A DNA stretch of 64,000 nt from DASVCN01 sp040905665 (lineage in GTDB: Bacteria; Deinococcota; Deinococci; Deinococcales; Trueperaceae), in the NCBI GenBank assembly GCA_040905665.1, contig JBBDRD010000050.1:6954-70953 (forward strand). The letters are read 5' to 3'. Both the position numbers and the translations under genes were made by a program. The notes beneath the pieces are model-generated. The model ran no database searches, was not told the origin of the DNA, and saw nothing but the letters and a program-made list of their open reading frames with translations. Positions 1 to 9,031 of this stretch are shown here, piece after piece (position 1 is the first letter of the stretch; the number at the start of each line of letters is the position of its first letter).

Positions 1-3000
1 CGCTCGTCGTGTCGGGAACCATCACCGATGCGAGTGGCCGTACTCTCTCGGGGCAGACCCTGGAGGCGTTCCTCATCTCCATCTCCCATGCGCCGCTCAG
101 CGCGGTCGGCCTGAACTGCGCGCTCGGGCCGGCCGAACTGCGGCCCCACGTGGACGAGTTGTCGCGGCTGACGACCCTGCCCACCATCTGTTTCCCGAAC
201 GCAGGCCTGCCGAACGCCTTCGGTGGTTACGACGAGACACCGGAGCGAATGAGCGAGGTGCTCGAGGAGTACCTCAAAGAAGGCTGGGTCAATATCATCG
301 GAGGCTGCTGCGGCACCACCCCGGAGCACATCCGTGAGTTCAGCCGCCTTGCTCAGCTCTACCCGGCACGCGTCGCGCCGCAGATAGAGCCTCTCCCCCG
401 CTTCAGTGGGCTTGAAGCGTTGGTCCTGAGGCCCGAAAGTAACTTCCTTAACGTCGGTGAGCGCACCAACGTAACGGGTTCGCGCCGCTTCGCCCGCCTC
501 ATCAGAGATGGCGATCAGGAGACCGCGCTCGAAGTCGCCAGCGATCAAGTCGAGGGCGGCGCGCAGATGATCGACGTCAACATGGACGAGGGGATGCTCG
601 ACGGAGTGGCGGTCATGACGAGCTTCCTTGATCTGCTCGCCTCGGAACCGGACATCGCCCGCCTGCCGGTGATGGTCGACTCCTCGCGTTGGGAGGTAAT
701 CGAAGCCGGACTCAAGCGCCTACAGGGCAAGGGCGTCGTCAACTCCATCTCGCTTAAGGAGGGGGAAGAGGAGTTCCTGCGGCAGGCACGGTTGGCGCGA
801 CGCTATGGCGCCGCCGTGATCGTGATGGCCTTCGACGAGCAGGGTCAGGCGGACACGTTGAAACGACGCCTGGAGATATGCGAACGCGCCTATCGGCTCC
901 TGATCGACGGGCTCGCGTTCCCCGCCCACGACATCATCTTCGACCCGAATATCCTCACGGTGGGGACAGGAATGGTGGAACACTCCCGCTACGCCGTGGA
1001 TTATCTGGACGCGACACGCTGGATCAAGGAGAACCTACCGGGAGCGTTGGTCTCGGGCGGAGTCTCCAATGTCTCCTTCTCGTTTCGAGGCAACCAGCGG
1101 GTGCGCGAGTCGATGAACGCAGCCTTTCTCTATCACGCCGTAAAAGCAGGAATGGACATGGGCATCGTCAATCCGGCTCTGCTCGAGGTCTACGAGGAGA
1201 TACCGGCCGAGCTACTAGAACTTGTCGAGGACGTTCTTCTCGACCGCCGTCCCGATGCCACGGAGCGCCTCATCACCTACGCCGAGACGACCGCAAGTGA
1301 CGTTCGCCGTCGTGAAAAGGACGACGCCTGGCGCCAGGGAACGGTGAGCGAGCGATTGCGTCACGCGCTGGTTCGCGGCGTAGCGGACCACGTCGAGGAA
1401 GACGCCGAGGAGGCGCGCCAGGAGTTGCAGAGTCCCTTGGCGGTGATAGAGGGACCGCTGATGGACGGTATGAACGTCGTGGGCGACCTCTTTGCAAGCG
1501 GCAAGATGTTCCTGCCACAGGTGGTGAAGAGCGCCCGAGTGATGAAGCGAGCGGTTGCCTACCTCACGCCCTACCTCGAAGAGGAGAAGAGCGAGGGCAG
1601 CAAGGCGGGCAAGGTATTGCTTGCGACCGTTCGCGGCGACGTGCATGACATTGGCAAGAACATCGTTGGTGTCGTCCTCTCTTGCAACGGCTACGAGGTG
1701 CTCGACCTGGGCGTGATGGTTCCTACCGAGAAGATCCTCGACACCGCCCTGAGCGAGAAGGTGGACGTGGTGGGGTTATCGGGCCTCATCACTCCGTCGC
1801 TAGAGGAGATGGCGCACGTAGCCGGCGAGATGGAGCGGCGCGGCATGCGCCTACCACTGCTGATAGGCGGTGCAACCACCTCGAGGATTCATACTGCGGT
1901 CAAGATTGCCCCCGCTTACGGCGGCTCGACGGTCCACGTGACCGATGCCTCGCGAAGCGTGGGCGTGGTCAGTCGATCGATCGGCGCCGGCCGTGACGCA
2001 TACGCACGGGAAGTGGCCGAGCAGTACCACGAGCTGCGTGATACCCATGCGCGGCGCGGAGCGCGGGTCTCGCTGCTACCGCTCACCGACGCTCGAGCGA
2101 ACAGGATGCCGTTCGATTCCACGGCTGCGGGCATCATTACTCCGGCTGCACCGGGCCTGCACGTCTTCGATAGTTACCCCCTTGCCGAACTCGTGGACTT
2201 TATCGATTGGGGGCCGTTCTTTCACGCCTGGCAAATGCCCGGACGCTTCCCTCAGATCCTCGACGACCCGCGGATGGGCGAAACTGCCAGAAAGTTGTTC
2301 GCCGACGCCCAGGAGATGTTGCGCCGCATCTTGGAGGAGCGGCACCTCACGGCCCAGGCCGTAGTAGGGCTGTTCCCAGCCAACTCAGTGGGAGACGACA
2401 TCGAGGTATACACCTCGGAGGATCGCGATCAGGTTCTCACCCTGTTCCACACCCTGCGGCAGCAGATCGTCAAGCGCAACGAGCAGCCGAACCTGGCGCT
2501 CGCTGATTACATCGCCCCCAAGGAGAGTGGTGTCGCCGATTACCTGGGAGGCTTCGCCGTTACCGCAGGAATTGGCGCCGACGAGCTGGCGAAGCGATTC
2601 GCCGATGAGCTCGACGACTTCAGCAGCATTCTGGTGAAAGCGCTGGCGGACCGGTTGGCCGAGGCGATGGCGGAAAGGATCCATGCCCGGGTGCGTAAGG
2701 AGTTCTGGGGTTACGCGGCCGATGAGCAGTTGGCCAACGAGGAGCTGCTCCGCGAACGGTACCGGGGGATCCGGCCGGCGGCAGGTTATCCGGCCTCCCC
2801 CGATCACACCGAGAAGCAGCAACTCTTCAAGTTGCTAAGGGCCGAGGAGTCGTCAAGGATTCGGTTGACCGAGACCTACGCCATGCACCCGGGAGCATCG
2901 GTCAGCGGGCTCTACTTCGCGCACCCGCAGTCGCGCTATTTCGCCGTCGGAAAGATCCTGCCAGACCAGGTCGAGGATTACGCCCGGCGCAAAGAGATGA

Positions 3001-3086
3001 CTTTAGCCGAGGCACGCAGGTGGCTGGCGCCCAACCTGGCCGAGCCGGAGCGGAGCAGCCCACAAGGCGAGACCCAGCGGGTATAA
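1..3086 (+). CDS. metH: Cobalamin-dependent methionine synthase (5' end outside window)
   Basis: Transfers the methyl group of 5-methyltetrahydrofolate to homocysteine through cobalamin; cytoplasmic. The frame is open to base 1 and the visible part begins inside the homocysteine domain, so the N-terminus is missing. Numbering from the GTG at 9, the zinc ligands are Cys37 (GLNC) and Cys100-Cys101 (GGCCGT). The pterin domain follows from about residue 140 (NVGERTNVTGS). The B12 domain carries DVHDIG, with His546 as the lower cobalt ligand. The C-terminal AdoMet-activation domain has RPAAGYPASPDH near residue 919. All four functional modules are therefore represented. metF lies 0.8 kb downstream on the other strand, and MTA/SAH nucleosidase is also in the window, fitting a methionine/SAM-cycle role. 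Confidence 0.97.
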   Translation, partial: LVVSGTITDASGRTLSGQTLEAFLISISHAPLSAVGLNCALGPAELRPHVDELSRLTTLPTICFPNAGLPNAFGGYDETPERMSEVLEEYLKEGWVNIIGGCCGTTPEHIREFSRLAQLYPARVAPQIEPLPRFSGLEALVLRPESNFLNVGERTNVTGSRRFARLIRDGDQETALEVASDQVEGGAQMIDVNMDEGMLDGVAVMTSFLDLLASEPDIARLPVMVDSSRWEVIEAGLKRLQGKGVVNSISLKEGEEEFLRQARLARRYGAAVIVMAFDEQGQADTLKRRLEICERAYRLLIDGLAFPAHDIIFDPNILTVGTGMVEHSRYAVDYLDATRWIKENLPGALVSGGVSNVSFSFRGNQRVRESMNAAFLYHAVKAGMDMGIVNPALLEVYEEIPAELLELVEDVLLDRRPDATERLITYAETTASDVRRREKDDAWRQGTVSERLRHALVRGVADHVEEDAEEARQELQSPLAVIEGPLMDGMNVVGDLFASGKMFLPQVVKSARVMKRAVAYLTPYLEEEKSEGSKAGKVLLATVRGDVHDIGKNIVGVVLSCNGYEVLDLGVMVPTEKILDTALSEKVDVVGLSGLITPSLEEMAHVAGEMERRGMRLPLLIGGATTSRIHTAVKIAPAYGGSTVHVTDASRSVGVVSRSIGAGRDAYAREVAEQYHELRDTHARRGARVSLLPLTDARANRMPFDSTAAGIITPAAPGLHVFDSYPLAELVDFIDWGPFFHAWQMPGRFPQILDDPRMGETARKLFADAQEMLRRILEERHLTAQAVVGLFPANSVGDDIEVYTSEDRDQVLTLFHTLRQQIVKRNEQPNLALADYIAPKESGVADYLGGFAVTAGIGADELAKRFADELDDFSSILVKALADRLAEAMAERIHARVRKEFWGYAADEQLANEELLRERYRGIRPAAGYPASPDHTEKQQLFKLLRAEESSRIRLTETYAMHPGASVSGLYFAHPQSRYFAVGKILPDQVEDYARRKEMTLAEARRWLAPNLAEPERSSPQGETQRV

Positions 3087-3093
3087 CAGCAAG

Positions 3094-3858
3094 ATGGAGT
3101 GGATCGCATCCCCAGAAGCCTGGATCGCCCTTGTTACCCTCACTGTTCTCGAGATCGTCTTGGGCATCGACAACATCATCTTTATCTCCATCCTCTCGGG
3201 CAAGCTCCCGAAGGAACAACAGGGCCGAGCCCGCACCGTCGGCCTTGCAGCGGCGATGATCATGCGGATCCTGCTCCTGCTCTCGATAGCCTGGATCATC
3301 GGACTCACCCGGCCCCTGTTCGAGATCTTCGGATTCGAGGTCTCGGGCCGTGATCTCATCCTCCTTGGCGGGGGCCTGTTCCTACTCGGGAAGGCCACTC
3401 ACGAGATCCATGACAAGCTCGAGGGGGAGGAAGGCTCGGAAGTGACCCGGGTAATGCCCTCATTTGCCTCGGTCATCGCCCAGATCATGATCCTCGACAT
3501 GGTGTTCTCGCTCGATTCGGTGATCACGGCGGTGGGAATGGCCGACGACATCGCAGTCATGATCATCGCCGTCGTCATAGCCGTTGGAATAATGATGGTG
3601 GCGGCCGGATCGATTTCGCGGTTCGTGGAGCGCCATCCCACCGTCAAGATGTTGGCGCTGGGCTTCCTGCTGCTCATCGGCATGTCTCTGGTGGCCGAGG
3701 CGTTTGGTCAGCACATTCCCAAGGGTTACATCTACTTCGCCATGGGCTTCAGTGTATTCATCGAGCTTCTCAACCTGAGATCGCGTGGCAGATCGAAGCC
3801 GGTGAAGTTGCGCGGTCCCTACGGCGAGACGCCGGCCGATCACGCGGGCCAGGACTAG
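3094..3858 (+). CDS. TerC family integral membrane protein
   Basis: A 254-residue polytopic membrane protein of the TerC family (metal-ion or tellurite-resistance related, often linked to Mn2+ handling). The N-terminus shows the family signature LEIVLGIDNIIFIS, and a second acidic TM motif LDMVFSLDSVITAV occurs near residue 130; these paired Asp/Asn-containing helices are typical of the short YoaE/YkoY-like branch. About seven hydrophobic segments can be counted. It starts 7 nt after the metH stop with no strong ribosome binding site, so it is probably read through from metH. There is no room for the yybP-ykoY riboswitch that precedes the second TerC gene (23848-24810). The substrate is not shown by the sequence. 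Confidence 0.85.
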   Translation: MEWIASPEAWIALVTLTVLEIVLGIDNIIFISILSGKLPKEQQGRARTVGLAAAMIMRILLLLSIAWIIGLTRPLFEIFGFEVSGRDLILLGGGLFLLGKATHEIHDKLEGEEGSEVTRVMPSFASVIAQIMILDMVFSLDSVITAVGMADDIAVMIIAVVIAVGIMMVAAGSISRFVERHPTVKMLALGFLLLIGMSLVAEAFGQHIPKGYIYFAMGFSVFIELLNLRSRGRSKPVKLRGPYGETPADHAGQD

Positions 3859-3873
3859 GAGCCGGTCGGAGCC

Positions 3874-4608
3874 CTAGAGGATTCCATGGAGATAATCGGT
3901 GATGCTGGCGCGAATCGGCATGAAATAGATATTGCCGCCCTGTTCCTCGACGAACGCGAGGGCGTCGCACGCCAGTCGCCGGTTCCACTCCAGGCTCGGT
4001 TCGAAGCTCGCGGGGAAGACCGCCCGGTTGCGGCTCTGCCAGTAGCGTTGTGAGCGCCTGCTGGTAACGCTCGTGACGCCCCAGAAGACCTCTACGCCCG
4101 ATAGCTGCTCGGCGACTATTTCCATGAGCCGGACGTCGAAGAACGGTTGGGTGAAAAGCCCGGTGGCGCCTGCCTCGAGCTTCTGAGCCGCGTAGGTGCG
4201 TTCCGCCTGGAATCCCTGTCGGTATGGGTCGAACGCAGCATAGATCTTCAGTTCCGGGTGCTCGCGCCGCAGTTTACCTATCAGATCGAGGGTACTGGTG
4301 GCGTAGACGGGCCGCGACATGTCGGCCGGCGCGTCTCCGGCGACCACCAATACCTCGTCCACGCCATGACTGCTGAATTCCCGTCCGGCTTGCAACGGCC
4401 GCGTCAGATCTACATCGACGGCGCGCAGATGCGGGATGGCGTGAGCTACCTGCTTGCGAGCGGCACCGCAACTCTGCCAGCTTCTCAGGGAGAAGCGGGC
4501 GATGTCCGGAATGTTGACCGTGTCTACTCGGGGAAATGCGGCTACCTCCGCCAGCTGAGCCCGTAGGTCGGATTCGTTGCGTGGCACAAGTTCGATAGAG
4601 ATACGCAC
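3874..4608 (-). CDS. metF: Methylenetetrahydrofolate reductase family protein
   Basis: Predicted flavoprotein reducing 5,10-methylene-THF to the 5-methyl-THF used by MetH. At 244 residues it is shorter than E. coli MetF (about 296). It opens with the beta1 strand RISIELVPRNESDL and has the typical LGVAGDAP-like loop as VVAGDAPADM, then IYAAFDP and TGLFTQPFFD motifs along the TIM barrel. The start is GTG at 4608. A TACCAT box sits exactly 6 nt upstream of it (4615-4620) with no Shine-Dalgarno, so the mRNA is probably leaderless. It is convergent with terC and close to metH. Short MTHFR-like proteins can lack NADH use, so the electron donor is uncertain. Confidence 0.8.
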   Translation of the reverse strand: MRISIELVPRNESDLRAQLAEVAAFPRVDTVNIPDIARFSLRSWQSCGAARKQVAHAIPHLRAVDVDLTRPLQAGREFSSHGVDEVLVVAGDAPADMSRPVYATSTLDLIGKLRREHPELKIYAAFDPYRQGFQAERTYAAQKLEAGATGLFTQPFFDVRLMEIVAEQLSGVEVFWGVTSVTSRRSQRYWQSRNRAVFPASFEPSLEWNRRLACDALAFVEEQGGNIYFMPIRASITDYLHGIL

Positions 4609-4614
4609 TCGGGA

Positions 4615-4620
4615 ATGGTA
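4615..4620 (-). promoter_or_regulatory. -10 box, leaderless metF promoter
   Basis: TACCAT on the minus strand, 6 nt before the GTG start; no clear -35 and no ribosome binding site. Confidence 0.5.
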
Positions 4621-4691
4621 CCTCGGGGGTACGGCCGGGGTGCCGCGGATACCGTGGTTTGGCGGCGCTCGGAGGCCCGCTGGTGCCTCGA

Positions 4692-6224
4692 TTAGCCGGT
4701 CGCGTACTTGTTTCGCAGGTAATCGAGATAGGGCTCGATGCTCATCTCAACACCGGTGGCTCGGCGCAAGAGTTCATCGGGGGTGAATTTGCGGCCGTGC
4801 CGCCAAACGTTCTCTGAAAGCCAGGAGAAGAGCGTCTCGAAGCGGCCCCGTGCGATGTCTTCTCGGATGCCGGGGTGGGCCGCGTTGGCAGCCGCATAGA
4901 ACTGGCTACACAGGATGTTGCCGATGGTATACCCCTGAAACGCACCGCCCACCAATCCGCTGTACCAATGCATGTCCTGGAGTACCCCGTCGTGATCCCC
5001 CTCGCTCTCGATACCCAGATCGCTGCTGTACCGGGCCCGCCAAGCTTCGGGCAGATCGGCGACTTCCAGCTTGCCCTCCAGCAACTCGCATTCCAGGTCG
5101 AAGCGAATCAATACGTGGAGATTGTAGGTGAGTTCGTCGGCATCGGTTCGAATGAGGCTCCGCACCACCCGGTTCACCGCCAGGTAGAAAGCATCGAGGC
5201 CAACGTGTCCCAACTGATCGGGGAAGCGCTGCTGTAGAGCCGGATAGTAGTGTTGCCAGAACTCGTGCGACCTGCCCACGACGTTTTCCCACAGGCGTGA
5301 CTGGCTCTCGTGAACTCCACTCGAAGTACCGCCGCCGAGCGGAGTTCCCTGCAACTCATCGTCCACACCCTGTTCGTACATGGCGTGTCCCGCCTCGTGG
5401 AGGGTGCTGAACAGCGCTTCGCTCAGGTCGGCATCTTTTACCCGCGTGGTGATCCTGACGTCGCCGGAGCCCAGCGAGATTGCGAAAGGGTGTTCGGACA
5501 AGTCCTGGCGACCAGCTGCGAAGTCGTAGCCGAAAGTGCGAATCACCTCCTCACCGAACGCGATCTGCTCCATCCGGGGAAAGCAGTTGAGAAGGGGCGA
5601 CACGCCAGCGGAAGGGGAAGTAAAGCGGTTCCTCCCCTGCTGCTCCGCCTGTCGTTCTACCGCGGCCTCGACCAAAGGAACAAGCCGCTCTCGCAACTCC
5701 TGGAACAAGGGCCGCAAGCGCGCGACTGTCATACCCCGGTCGCTTTCGTCGATCATCGCGTCGGCGACATGACCGTAGCCTGTGAAGAACGACGAATAGC
5801 GGCGGCTGAGCTCCACGGTTCGTTCGAGGTGATCGGCAACTATTCCGAAGTCGTCTGCCGCCCTGGCACTGGACCACAGCTGATAACCGCGTGAGGCGTG
5901 TCTCTCGCACTCCGCCGGAAAATCTCCGGGAACGCGCGTGGCACGGTCGAAATCGTAGCGGGTAACGGCGATGAGCCGGGCTTCACGGGAGTCGGGATCG
6001 ATCGAGGGCAGGAACCGTTCCAGCCGGTCAAGTAGTCCTCCCACCGCCCTATCGACGAACTTTTCGTGCGCCAGCCGGCTCACCGCGGCAAGCTGTCGCC
6101 CGCGAGTCTCGGCGCCGCCCGCGGGCATGTACGTCGCCTGATCCCAGTTGAGCAGGGCCGCCGCGCCCTGTAGCTGAGCGACTTCATCGAGCCGCCGGAG
6201 GAGTTCGTCTAGTTCCTTTTCCAT
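4692..6224 (-). CDS. M32 family metallocarboxypeptidase (Taq type)
   Basis: Zinc carboxypeptidase removing C-terminal residues from peptides; cytoplasmic, 510 residues, normal for carboxypeptidase Taq/M32. Conserved M32 motifs are all present in order: SEHPFA (HPF at 245-247), the zinc site HEAGH (276-280), HESQSRLWEN (third zinc ligand region), IRTDADELTYNLHV, and GVLQDMHWYSG near the C-terminus. The start ATG at 6224 is supported by a TAGAAT box 6 nt upstream (6231-6236), the leaderless pattern seen throughout this window. It stands alone between metF and panE, both on the same strand with gaps of 83 and 112 bp. Confidence 0.95.
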   Translation of the reverse strand: MEKELDELLRRLDEVAQLQGAAALLNWDQATYMPAGGAETRGRQLAAVSRLAHEKFVDRAVGGLLDRLERFLPSIDPDSREARLIAVTRYDFDRATRVPGDFPAECERHASRGYQLWSSARAADDFGIVADHLERTVELSRRYSSFFTGYGHVADAMIDESDRGMTVARLRPLFQELRERLVPLVEAAVERQAEQQGRNRFTSPSAGVSPLLNCFPRMEQIAFGEEVIRTFGYDFAAGRQDLSEHPFAISLGSGDVRITTRVKDADLSEALFSTLHEAGHAMYEQGVDDELQGTPLGGGTSSGVHESQSRLWENVVGRSHEFWQHYYPALQQRFPDQLGHVGLDAFYLAVNRVVRSLIRTDADELTYNLHVLIRFDLECELLEGKLEVADLPEAWRARYSSDLGIESEGDHDGVLQDMHWYSGLVGGAFQGYTIGNILCSQFYAAANAAHPGIREDIARGRFETLFSWLSENVWRHGRKFTPDELLRRATGVEMSIEPYLDYLRNKYATG

Positions 6225-6230
6225 GGCGTC

Positions 6231-6236
6231 ATTCTA
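6231..6236 (-). promoter_or_regulatory. -10 box, leaderless M32 peptidase promoter
   Basis: TAGAAT 6 nt before the ATG on the minus strand, no Shine-Dalgarno. Confidence 0.5.
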
Positions 6237-6336
6237 AGGTTGAACAGGTCCCATGCGCCGACCACGCTAGGCAATTGTCCCGCTAGACAGCCGCATACTC
6301 CGTCTACCGGGACTGCCCTATTGCCGCCTCAGCAGA

Positions 6337-7257
6337 CTAGTGACCGTTGCGAAAAGGCTTGAGCGCCGCGTACACCACCTCGTTGGCCGGCGTCGGCACG
6401 CCCAACCGCCGCCCCAGCCTCACCGCATGCCCGTTAAGCACGTCCAACTCGAGTGGCTTACCTCGGTGGAGGTCTACGAGAAGCGAGGAGCGCATCTCGG
6501 GATGGAGTCGTTCACGGGTGAAGGCGAGCCGCTCCTCGACGGCGTCGGGCGCCAGTTCGATCGACTCGGCCCGGGCAAGGGCAACCATCTCCTCCAGCAG
6601 GGTGCGGTACACGCCTGTGAGGTCGGAGTCGGCCATGATCACGCCGATAGGCTGCCGGGAAAGCGCCGTCATCCCACTGAAGGCGCAGATGAATACCCAT
6701 TTGCGCCACAGCTCCCGTCTTATGTCCAGGGAGAGCGCCGCATCGATACCCGCTTCCTGGCACGCCTCCAGGAAAGCTACCGCGCGGCGGCTACGCTGCC
6801 CGTCCAGCTCGCCAAACGCCAAACGGGCAAACGTGCTGCGGTGCTCGATTACGCCCGGCTCCGCGAGCGAGGCTTCGATGTAAGCCACTCCACCCAATAC
6901 CCGCTTGGTTCCCAGAGCGGCAGCCAGCTCATCCTCTGCCTGGATTCCGTTCTGTAACCCGATTACCGCAGTGTCGTCATCGATCAGCAGCTGCGCCGTG
7001 TTGGCTGCGGCCGCCAGGTCATGCGCCTTTACCGCGATGAGGACAACGTCCACCGGTCCGAGGCCGTGCGGGTCGTCAGTCGCCGGTATTCGGACTCCCG
7101 TCAAGTCGCCGAGGGGGCTCTTGATCGTCAAGCCATTCTCCTGCAACGCCCGAAGGTGTTCTCCGCGAGCGAGCAGGTGAACCTCATTACCGGCTATAGC
7201 TAACCGACCCCCGAAGTAAGCGCCAACGGCTCCGGCGCCAACCACCGCGATTCTCAT
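6337..7257 (-). CDS. panE: Ketopantoate reductase family protein
   Basis: Predicted 2-dehydropantoate 2-reductase, NADPH-dependent, in pantothenate/CoA synthesis. Its 306 residues match the family length. The N-terminal Rossmann motif is VVGAGAVGAYFGGRL, followed by the NGI loop (LQNGIQAED) and, in the C-terminal helical domain, RRELWRKWVF, which carries the catalytic lysine. The start at 7257 has a TGA-TAGACT extended -10 box 6 nt upstream. Proteins of this family also act on other 2-keto acids, so the pantothenate role is likely rather than proven; no other pan gene is in the window. Confidence 0.85.
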   Translation of the reverse strand: MRIAVVGAGAVGAYFGGRLAIAGNEVHLLARGEHLRALQENGLTIKSPLGDLTGVRIPATDDPHGLGPVDVVLIAVKAHDLAAAANTAQLLIDDDTAVIGLQNGIQAEDELAAALGTKRVLGGVAYIEASLAEPGVIEHRSTFARLAFGELDGQRSRRAVAFLEACQEAGIDAALSLDIRRELWRKWVFICAFSGMTALSRQPIGVIMADSDLTGVYRTLLEEMVALARAESIELAPDAVEERLAFTRERLHPEMRSSLLVDLHRGKPLELDVLNGHAVRLGRRLGVPTPANEVVYAALKPFRNGH

Positions 7258-7263
7258 TGAAAA

Positions 7264-7269
7264 AGTCTA
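7264..7269 (-). promoter_or_regulatory. Extended -10 box, leaderless panE promoter
   Basis: TGA-TAGACT on the minus strand, 6 nt before the ATG. Confidence 0.5.
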
Positions 7270-7318
7270 TCAGCGAATGAACCGAAAGGTCGGCCGAACA
7301 TCGCCCCTGCCGATGACT

Positions 7319-8236
7319 TCACGGCTCCTTGCCGGCCGCGCCTCGGACATCATGCTTGTTTGCGTACATCTGCCCGTCCGCCGCGCGAAGCAAGTCGCGA
7401 AATGTCGTGCCGTTTTCGGGATAGATAGCGATCCCCAATGCGGCGCGAACTTCCACATGGGCTTCGAGCAGAGTGATCGGCCTGGTGATCGCCTCGCGCA
7501 GCCTCTCGGCAACCGCCTCCACCACCTCCCGGTCACCACTGTCGAGCAGCACGGCGAACTCATCACCACCCAAGCGCGCGACCAACTCATTGGGACGGAT
7601 ATTCTTATCGATGCGTTGAGCAATGACCCGCAACACTTCGTCCCCGGTCTCGTGACCGTACTGGTCATTGATCTCCTTGAAGCCGTTCAGGTCGAAGTAA
7701 AGCATGCTCACGACGACTTCCTGGCGTCGTTTCATCCAGAAGTGGTTCTTGAGCAGCCGACGATTGCCAACGCCGGTTAGCTCGTCGTGGCTCATCATCT
7801 TGACGGCCTCAAAGAGCACCGCTTTGCGCCTCGTGATCGAACTGAGGGTGACGATGAGTCGTTCCCCGGCGGGAACCACCGTGATCGAGTACCAGGTGGG
7901 GGCGTCGCGGCTGCCGGGAGCGCCCGGAACAGAATGCTCCAGCTCGGTACCTTCCCCGCTCTCCAGCGCCCGAGCGAGGCGCGAAAAGAGGCCGACCCGC
8001 AAGAGGTCCGGTTCGACCTCGCGCAGTCGGCAACCGAGAACCTCTACCTCGGCGCGACCGAGGATGACCAGCGCACGCTCATTGACTCCCAGCACCTCGA
8101 AATCGACAATCTGGTCGTCGACGTCACGGACTGCTGCGAGTACGGCCACGCCATAGGGAACCTTATGGAAGTACGCCTCCCAAAGATCGGAATAACGAAG
8201 CACGCGACTGCTCATAGTAGTCTCATCACTTTTCAT
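7319..8236 (-). CDS. PAS-like/GGDEF diguanylate cyclase
   Basis: Predicted c-di-GMP synthase of 305 residues. The N-terminal part (about 1-135) resembles a PAS sensor domain, ending in a TLSSITRRKA linker; the C-terminal GGDEF domain (about 145-300) has DELTGVGNRR, FDLNGFKEINDQYGH and the intact active site RLGGDEFAVLL. Five residues before GGDEF, where the inhibitory site RxxD usually lies, the sequence is RPNE, so product inhibition may be weakened. No transmembrane helix is present, so it should be cytosolic. Two in-frame ATGs (8236 and 8215) are possible: a TACCTT box lies only 3 nt before the first, which favours the second. The HD-GYP protein at 39972 is a possible counterpart enzyme. 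Confidence 0.88.
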   Translation of the reverse strand: MKSDETTMSSRVLRYSDLWEAYFHKVPYGVAVLAAVRDVDDQIVDFEVLGVNERALVILGRAEVEVLGCRLREVEPDLLRVGLFSRLARALESGEGTELEHSVPGAPGSRDAPTWYSITVVPAGERLIVTLSSITRRKAVLFEAVKMMSHDELTGVGNRRLLKNHFWMKRRQEVVVSMLYFDLNGFKEINDQYGHETGDEVLRVIAQRIDKNIRPNELVARLGGDEFAVLLDSGDREVVEAVAERLREAITRPITLLEAHVEVRAALGIAIYPENGTTFRDLLRAADGQMYANKHDVRGAAGKEP

Positions 8237-8314
8237 TTTAAGGTATCTGAACGCTTCCTGAATACACCCGGGCCGTTTAAAAAACGCCGATACTCTCGCG
8301 AGCAGGATTTCGGC

Positions 8315-8992
8315 TCAATCAGGCAGCACATGTACCAGCATGAGCAGGTAGTGACAGGCCGACCCGGCAAGTACGAATAGATGCCAGATCTCGTGATAGC
8401 CGAACCTTCCCGGGAAGGGGTCGGGTTGCTTGAGTCCGTAGATGATCGCGCCTACCGAGTAGAATGCGCCGCCGAGCGCCAACCACATGAGTCCACCGAC
8501 CGGCAGCGCCTGCACCAGCGGCACGATCCCAACGATGGCCAGCCAACCCATCAGCAGATAAAGCCCGGTGGAGAACAATCGCGGTGCACCTATCCAGAAG
8601 AGTTTGAATACGACCCCAAGAAGGGCCAACCCCCAAGCCATTGCAAAGAGCGACCAGCCCCAGCCCGCGTGACCCTCTCGCAAAGTGACGAGCGTGAGCG
8701 GCGTGTAGGAACCGGCGATGAGCAAAAAGATTGCTGCGTGGTCGAGGATTCGCAGGCGCAGCTGAGCGGCACCAGTTACCGGCAGAGCGTGGAGCAGAGT
8801 ACTTGCGACAAACAGCAGCACCAGGGTCACGCCGTAGATGGCGAACGCCGAGGTCTTCCAGGGATCGCCGACGGAGTGGACTACCAGCACGACCGACCCG
8901 GCCAGGGCAAGTAGCGCGCCAACGAAATGGGTGATGCTGTTGACGGGTTCGCGCAACCGGAAACCAGAGCCGCTGGAATCGTTACCGATCAT
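8315..8992 (-). CDS. Hemolysin III / PAQR family membrane protein
   Basis: A 225-residue protein with seven predicted membrane segments, similar to the bacterial hemolysin III (YqfA/TrhA) family. Characteristic motifs are NSITHFVGALLAL near residue 18, the STLLHALP segment with a conserved Ser/His, and a C-terminal YHEIWHLFVLAGSACHY with the metal-binding-type His residues of PAQR proteins. The name hemolysin is historical; the molecular function is unclear and may concern membrane lipid homeostasis. Neighbours give no functional hint. Confidence 0.85.
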   Translation of the reverse strand: MIGNDSSGSGFRLREPVNSITHFVGALLALAGSVVLVVHSVGDPWKTSAFAIYGVTLVLLFVASTLLHALPVTGAAQLRLRILDHAAIFLLIAGSYTPLTLVTLREGHAGWGWSLFAMAWGLALLGVVFKLFWIGAPRLFSTGLYLLMGWLAIVGIVPLVQALPVGGLMWLALGGAFYSVGAIIYGLKQPDPFPGRFGYHEIWHLFVLAGSACHYLLMLVHVLPD

Positions 8993-9031
8993 GGACTAAG
9001 GGTGGCGCCAACGGTCTCGTTCGCCGGAATC

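Noticed and set aside
3086..3094. A second yybP-ykoY riboswitch before the first TerC gene
   Set aside because: Only 7 nt separate metH and this gene, with no aptamer motifs.
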